Source of the DNA: Gnetum montanum
Lineage: Eukaryota > Streptophyta > Gnetopsida > Gnetales > Gnetaceae
DNA length: 64,000 nucleotides
Direction of reading: 5' to 3'
Assembly: GCA_015680685.1 (NCBI GenBank)
Contig: MNCI01011503.1
Location: forward strand, 1 to 64,000
The notes beneath the pieces are model-generated. The model ran no database searches, had not been told where the DNA came from, and saw only the letters and a program-made list of their open reading frames with translations. Within the stretch, counting starts at the first letter, position 1. The number at the start of each line of letters is the position of its first letter. Below, in pieces: positions 57,950-64,000 of the stretch. The translations under genes and the position numbers were made by a program.

Positions 57950-59130
57950 GTTCTCTTTTGATCTATCATTGTGAGATCAAACTCCTACAAGATCACAAGT
58001 CACCATATGACATAGGGATTCAACATTGGTTTATTCATCAAGAAGTGAAGTACATTATTATCTGTGTGCATGAACACCTTGTATCTAAGCACATAATACC
58101 TGAATTTCTCCAAGGCATACACCATTTCCATCAACTCCTTATCTATAGTGGTGTAGTTAAGTTGTGCATTTATAATTCTTCTACTCACATAGTGGATGTA
58201 ATATGAATGTTTTTTACCATCCAACTATATGAACAAAATTTCCAAGTCATAATTCAATGCATCTATCATGATGTAAAATGATCAGGACTAGTTAGGTGCT
58301 CCTAGATTTGGAGTTTCTATAAGCTTTTCTTTAAGTTTTTGTAATTCCTTTTCTCATTCCTTGAACCATATGAATACAACATCTTTCTTTCTTAGATCTA
58401 CCAAAAATTTAGCAATCTTAGAGAAATTCTCTATGAATCGCTAGTAGTAGCCAGTGTGTCCAAGGAATGATCATACATCTTTAATAGTTTCTGGTTGATA
58501 GGGTATTCCTTGGATGATCCTAATATTTTTGACATCCACCTTGATCCCTGCTTATGAGATTCTATGCTCCAACACAATGTCCTCCTAGACCATCAAATGC
58601 CTCTTTTGCCAATTGAGCTAAAGGTTAGTCTCCACACACCTTTTAAGTACTTGCTAAAGGTAATCCAAGGCTTTCTCAAATGTAGCATCATAGGTGAAGA
58701 AGTCATCCATGAAGACTTATATTGTACCACCAATCTACTATTGAATAATGTTAAGGACAAGGTGTTGGAAGGTTGCACAAACCAAAAGGCATCTTTTTGT
58801 ATACCAAAGTTCCCTAGGGACTTGTGAATATAGTTTTGGCCTAATCCTCAGGTTTAATTTGAATATGGTTATAGCCACTATAACCATATAGAAAGCTATA
58901 AAAATAATGCGTAGAGATATAGTCCAACACCTAGTTCACAAATGACAACAAGAAATGATCTTTGTAGGCCACCATGTTCAATAGCCTAATGTTAATATAG
59001 ATCCTCCACTTGTCATCTTTCTTTTTCACGATCAACAATGGACTAACTCACTTACTATTTGGAATGGAATAGATTAATCCCACCTTGAGGAGTTGTTCAA
59101 TCTCCTTCTTGATGATCTACTTCAACTTGA
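57950..59130 (-). pseudogene. Reverse transcriptase and RNase H of E1
   Basis: RT: KEIEQLLKVGLIYSIPNSK near 59055-59115, KKKDDKWRIYINIRLLNM near 58980-59040, then VFMDDFFTYDATF at about 58680-58720 with both catalytic aspartates kept. After several frame changes comes RNase H in 58000-58224: YYIHYVSRRIINAQLNYTTI, DKELMEMVYALEKFRYYVLR and HTDNNVLHFLMNKPMLNP. Same family as E2. Confidence 0.82.
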
Positions 59131-59649
59131 GATTCAACTACCACTATGGCTACCTCTTTGATTTTATGGAAGGACTAATATACATGTGATGCTATCATAT
59201 ACTAGGATCAATCCTCATAATTTTAGGATATGCTCAAGCAAAGGTTTTTGGCCATTTTTTAACCATCTTCAACAACATATCTTTCTATTCAAGAGCAAGG
59301 TTAGCATTGATTATCATTGTATTACCATTTTTCAACAAAGCATACTCCATGCTACCATGTAGAGTGTTTAACTCTAAGGGCTCATATTTAAAAGTTTTAG
59401 GTATTTCTAGCTCTCCCTAATAAGTTTCATCAGATTCATCATCAAAGAGTTGGTGATGAAATTACTCTAGTTCATTCATGCCTTCAACATAGGCACTTGT
59501 TAGGCTCTCAGTTGGGTCCATGCAAAGTGTGCTACTTTCAAGATTAGCTACTAGCCACTAGGTACCCTCCTATTTTATGGCTACTACATATAGACACCTT
59601 TGAATATTAGATTCATCTACATACTATTTACATGCTATTATTTATGTGC

Positions 59650-60060
59650 TTTTTATCACCCATAGTTTCTACACATAATTGAACCTTGTATCACTATACA
59701 CAATGCATGGACATCTCTTCTTCTAGATCTTTCCAAATGAATTTTTCTTGGAAATCTCCAAGGAAAGATCTTTAATATCCAACCATGCATCAATAGTACT
59801 TAGACAAGCCCTCCCTACGATGATTGGGAATTTTTCCTTGAAATTATCAACTCAAATCACTAAGAAATTGGTAGGATAGGACTAACCACAAATTGTAGTC
59901 ATAATGTCTTCCACTAGTTTCAAAGGAACAATGATGGACCAATCTACCAACTTAAGATAAATGTTTCTTTTCTTGAGTGTAGGTAGGTTCTAGGCTTTGT
60001 ACATATCATGAGAAATTTAATTAACACTGAAACCTAAATTAATAAGAGCCTTGCATGGCT
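59650..60060 (-). pseudogene. Protease of E1
   Basis: ALINLGFSVN near 60030-60055 is the active-site loop with Asn in place of the catalytic Asp. It is followed by LPTLKKRNIYLKLVDWSIIV, LVEDIMTTICGQSYPTNFLV and FPIIVGRACLSTID, matching E2 25760-26010. Stops present. Confidence 0.75.
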
Positions 60061-60900
60061 CATTCCGAGCAATTTGTAAAAAGATTAAGGAACTTCTACA
60101 ATCAGATCATTTCCTAGGAAGGTGGCTAGCCTTTATCCAATTAATTATTGCATGGGTTAGCATGATGGTATGCACTTTAGGAGGTGTTTTATTTGAAAGG
60201 AACTAGAGTGAATTGGATGTAGAGGATGAGGGAAAAGTAGGATTATTAGCCACATGAGTCTATGATGGCTTTGCAAGACTATTGGCTTGGAAGAATGATT
60301 GTTCTTGGGATTTGGTTTTCAAACCATTCTATTGAGGTACTAGTTGTAAGTTAATATGACTGGGCTAGAATCTTACCTTGCATTTATGGAGTAGGTGGTA
60401 AGTAGATTGAGGATGGAGATACCTGCATAGAAGGATGGGGAAGGTGATAAGGATATGAGGATTCCCCTCTTGGAGATGGAGATTAAGCTCTATAGAACTT
60501 AGGAGGGTAGTAGTGATGTTGGAATGAAGCATGATTGAAAGAGTTACATGGAGAAATGGGTTGCTAAACATAGTACCCATATGGACCAAGCTATCCATAA
60601 GGGTACTATTACTTTGGTGGTGGCATCCCCCATGATTATAGGTTCTACTATTGATGATATTGCTCAAAAATTTCTGGTGGAGCTCCACTTGGATAATAGG
60701 CTTGTTGTTAATGGAACTGCCTTAGATTGCCTTGAGGATAAGGTAATCTTTTGGGTGCTTACCTTCTTACCAATCTAGGATTTAGAGTATACATCTTATA
60801 TTCTTACATGTGTGACACAATAGGGAAATATACCTTAGGATGTTTATATTGGTAGATGTTGCATCCACCACCACCATTTGATTTGCACTCCACAACCTTC
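60061..60900 (-). pseudogene. Gag-protease linker of E1
   Basis: Pro/Tyr/Gln-rich readings without a recognisable zinc knuckle. The open frames 60365-60688 (minus) and 60548-60778 (plus) overlap on opposite strands, and neither is conserved in E2, so neither is called as a gene. Confidence 0.35.
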
Positions 60901-62110
60901 TCTATTGTAGTAGCCTTGTCCTTACCCCTTTAGTGGGTAAGTTCTACTTTCTTTATTCTTTTCTAATCATGATCACTACTTTGATTTTTGGATGTACCTA
61001 ATATTTTTAGAGTATTTTAAAAATTTTCATTAATAGAGTCTCACATTTTTTCTATCTTAGCTAAAATTTCAGAGACATATTTTTGGATTAGCGAGTCTAT
61101 CATTTCACCACCTCATCAAGTGGTGCCTCCTCATTATCATAGAACTAGACTTTCCTTTTTCTCTCTTTATTAGCTCTCTTTCTTTGTTAGCAACTTGTTC
61201 AATGAGCCTTTGGATCTAATGGACTCTATGTTTTGATAATCTCCCTTGGGCATAGACCCCAAGACTTCTCGTTTCTGATCAGAACCCATCTATGATATGA
61301 TGAAGCTACTCCCTTTGAGAATAACCATGGCTAGGAAATCAATGTAAATGAAAATAATACCTACCCATGGCTACATCCAATGGTTCATGTATTTCTTATC
61401 TCTAACTTTGGAATACATTTTCAAGTTGGACATAGGAGTACATTTGATACATGTCATTAAAGAGTTCAAGCATCATACTTCATCTATGGATTGATTCTAG
61501 CTCCAAGGATTGGTATCAAATTTTAACTTCTTTTATGAGTGTCTTGGAAAATAGATTAACGTTTCTCCACCTATTATCTATGTTCTACAAGGAACATGCA
61601 TCATGAAAGGCTTGTAGGCTGTTTTGTGAATCTAAGTTGTATTCCCTTTCGAACTTTGCATTATTGTTCATATCTAACCACATTAGTTTGCTATCTTTCA
61701 TATGCCTAGATGGAATTCTCACTACCTCTATGATATTTAGCATGTTTCAATTTACAAGAAAAGGCTCATCATAGTCATGGCCTATATGATGGTCATGGTG
61801 CCTATGATGCCCTCTACTGTCCCTTTTCTCATGGTGGTAGACCTCACTTGATTGTCCATGTCCCTAGGTGGACCCTATGATCATCTCTATCCTTTTGTTC
61901 ACCTCCATCATGGTCACATCCTCTATGGATTTTGTCAAAGCTAGAGGAGGAAGAAGAGAATGATGAAGTTGAAGAGGAAGGAGGACTAGGAGTACAGTGC
62001 CTACCATCCCCTCTTCGATGGTCACAACCATAATCATCATTGTGATGCTTGTCATTGTCTTTGCCATGACTCCTATCTTTGAATCCCCCATGATCATGGG
62101 ATCCATTCTT
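60901..62110 (-). pseudogene. gag of E1
   Basis: The N-terminal polar region 61850-62110, read in frame, is His/Asp/Gly-rich then Ser-rich (HDHGGFKDRSHGKDNDKHHN, SSSTSSFSSSSS), as in E2 24600-24760. The capsid part below (61200-61750) has FHDACSL, SHGYSQRE and LHHIIDGF, matching E2. Frames shift repeatedly. Confidence 0.72.
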
Positions 62111-62792
62111 GCCTAAACTAGGATTTTTTATACTAGGCTATAAGTTTTAGTTTAGTCCCCCTTCATCAAATCCAAGGAAACGAAAGTTAGTGAAATGAGA
62201 ATCCCCAGAGAAGGGATCCTCACTAGTCTTTTGGCCTAGTATGATCAAGGAGTTATTAAAACATTTCTCCTTCATAACTTCATAGAATTTATCCTATTGT
62301 GATTAATTTTATGTTTTTCTTTAGTGGGATTGTAATCCCTATAGTTGTGATCCTACATAACATATTCAGCATGGAGCCCCTAGAAGCCCAATCTCATAAG
62401 AGTTTGTTAGAGCATTACAAAAACTAATCAATTAGGTAGCAATACAATGTTTTCCTTCATGTATCTTCAGTACATTTGATCATCATAATATAGGAAAAAT
62501 CTAAAATTGTGTACATACTAATTAGGATGAGTATATACTAACTAGCATTATTAAGGAATTGCCTAATTTGGTTGTTCATTCCTTTGATCGGATGTCTGCT
62601 TGAATTTTGATGGAGAATCATCCCTGTGAGAAGAGAACATCTTGGATTAGAAGAAAAATTAGTGTGCTTTTTACAATTATTATTATTTATAATGACTACA
62701 ACTTTAAGGTTTGATCCAATAGTATTGAATAAATTTTCACTAAGTCATAGATAGTGCACGAAAATAACTAAAGTCACTAATAATGATTCCAA
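62111..62792 (-). mobile_element. Leader of E1 with primer-binding-site remnant
   Basis: Non-coding. Next to the LTR the minus strand reads TTGGAATCATTATTAGTGAC then TTTAGTTATTTTCGTGCAC, aligning with the E2 primer-binding site and TTAGTTGTTTGTGCAC. Confidence 0.5.
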
Positions 62793-63631
62793 TGATGAGC
62801 AACAAGTATACTCTACACCCAATCATATGAATCATTAGCATTCACTCAGCAATTTAGTTGAATTCCAAAGACTTTATATTTTTAAGTACATTAGTTCTAG
62901 GAGGTGAAACTATCTACTGCAATCATTGTCTTCTTAGTTTCACTTGTGAAGTTCAAGGGTATGGTTAAGTGTAATTTTTTTATGAATTAAGTCACCTAAG
63001 AATCAAGAATAAGGAATAAAGTAATTTAATTACTAAATTAATCTAACAACTGGTTAACACTTAACTAATCCTAATATAAGCATTCATTCTCACTTGTCAT
63101 ACACATCTTGAACATGTATAGTGCTACTAGGTTATTAAACATTAAGTGTTACAAGGATTACCAAGCATTAAACATATGCTCAAAGTAGTCATACTTATGT
63201 ACTACTAATTAATCTATATTAATTAATTAATTACTTAAAAACATTAAAGTGAATTTATTTAATATCAAATGCTTAAGAAAAATAATTAGTCTAGTACATG
63301 TGCTACAAGGTTTGATCAAAAAGCTCATTTTTATTATCGCACATACTAAAGTGCTTAGGTATAATGGTGCTCGAGTCAAGATCTGTATACTCTTTGACTC
63401 CTACTATGAGCACTCAAAAAATATTCTAACCACCAAGTGAAAAAATTTCTAGAACTTCGCTACAACTATGAGACTTATTACCATAAATGCAGTGGGTAGG
63501 CACACATTTATAGGTGAAATAGGATGCCTTGTCAACAAGTACATATCAACGGGATCATGTTGAAGAGATTCCATCAATGGGGTCACATTGATGACATTTG
63601 ATTAATGTGGCTAAACCATGATGACTCATCA
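62793..63631 (-). mobile_element. 5' LTR of E1
   Basis: TGATGAGC...CTCATCA, 839 bp. TATA box in minus orientation at 63503-63516 (ACATTTATAGGTG). U3 near the right end has palindromic pieces such as CATCAATGGGGTCACATTGA (63574-63593). Pairs with the truncated 22390-22749. Confidence 0.8.
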
Positions 63632-64000
63632 TGTAGTAAGTACAAACTAACCACTTGTTTCTTCAACTTTGTATGGGATCAACTAATAGCTAGGATTGCT
63701 AGGTTAACATGTTATAGGTTGGTAACCTTCATGTACTTGATTAGTTCTTCAAGTTGTAACTCCTTCATTCAAATTTTAGCTTGGCTTTAGGTGTTTAAGA
63801 TTTTTAAAATAGGTTTTCATATGTTACTTTTGAGCCATTGAAGGGATTCTTTGAACTTATTCTTCATCAATCCAATTTCGCTTTGCATGCTTACTTGGCT
63901 TTATAATGATTTTTGAGTTTTTCATATTTAAGAGATTCATTCATTTTAATGATGATCTCAATGATGGAATTTTTCCTAATTCTTTTGACCTCCTCTATAG
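63632..64000 (-). pseudogene. ORF3 remnant of another Athila-like element, into which E1 inserted
   Basis: On the minus strand it reads IEIIIKMNESLKYEKLKNHY and MKELQLEELIKYM, matching E1 ORF3 near 52050-52300 (SMKEV.IEEMKTYMKLVNL). Runs off the window edge. Confidence 0.55.

Overview
This window looks like nuclear DNA from a plant with a large, retrotransposon-packed genome. It is AT-rich, CpG-poor apart from one insertion, and I see no intact host gene. Almost every recognisable feature is a decayed LTR retrotransposon. Reading frames are broken mainly by TAG/TAA/TGA codons one transition away from Gln, Trp, Arg or Cys, as expected from long-term cytosine deamination. I cannot name the species; a gymnosperm-like genome would fit but is a guess.

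Layout. 1-1124: minus-strand Ty1/copia pol remnant. 1125-3327: LTR plus 3' coding end of a minus-strand Athila-like Ty3/gypsy element. 3328-3790: CpG-rich, LTR-like insertion. 3791-6225: 3' end and LTR of a plus-strand Athila-like element. 7030-7914: gag of another plus-strand gypsy element, cut at 7915 by a minus-strand Tat-like element (RT 9180-10145; about 190-bp tandem repeats 10940-12120). 13714-15873: another Athila-like LTR plus 3' ORF, minus strand. 15874-20194: element made of two LTRs of about 2 kb around only 417 bp. 20195-22749: a 5' LTR with start of gag, then further LTR pieces.

The right two thirds are a three-level nest. The oldest element, E1 (Athila-like, minus; 22390-22937 plus 51598-63631), was entered by E2 (Athila-like, plus; 22938-51597). 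E2 was entered by E3 (Tat/Ogre-like, minus; 30597-50052, 19.5 kb). Near-matching 5-bp target duplications support the E2 and E3 insertions. E3 has long LTRs, gag-pro, RT, two RNase H domains and integrase. All three integrases have lost catalytic residues.

The most unusual content is inside E3, between its protease and reverse transcriptase. A plus-strand (antisense to E3) multi-exon gene runs from 37996 to about 43563. At least six GT-AG introns join its exons in matching phase into one long, unrecognised protein of roughly 1,100 codons, now carrying scattered nonsense codons. E3 also carries several unrelated tandem arrays (periods about 15, 28, 33 and 180-210 bp) that share the short word GCRTGAG.

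Athila-like copies share a 3' ORF downstream of integrase (seen in four places) and, in three elements, a second copy of the polypurine tract inside the element.
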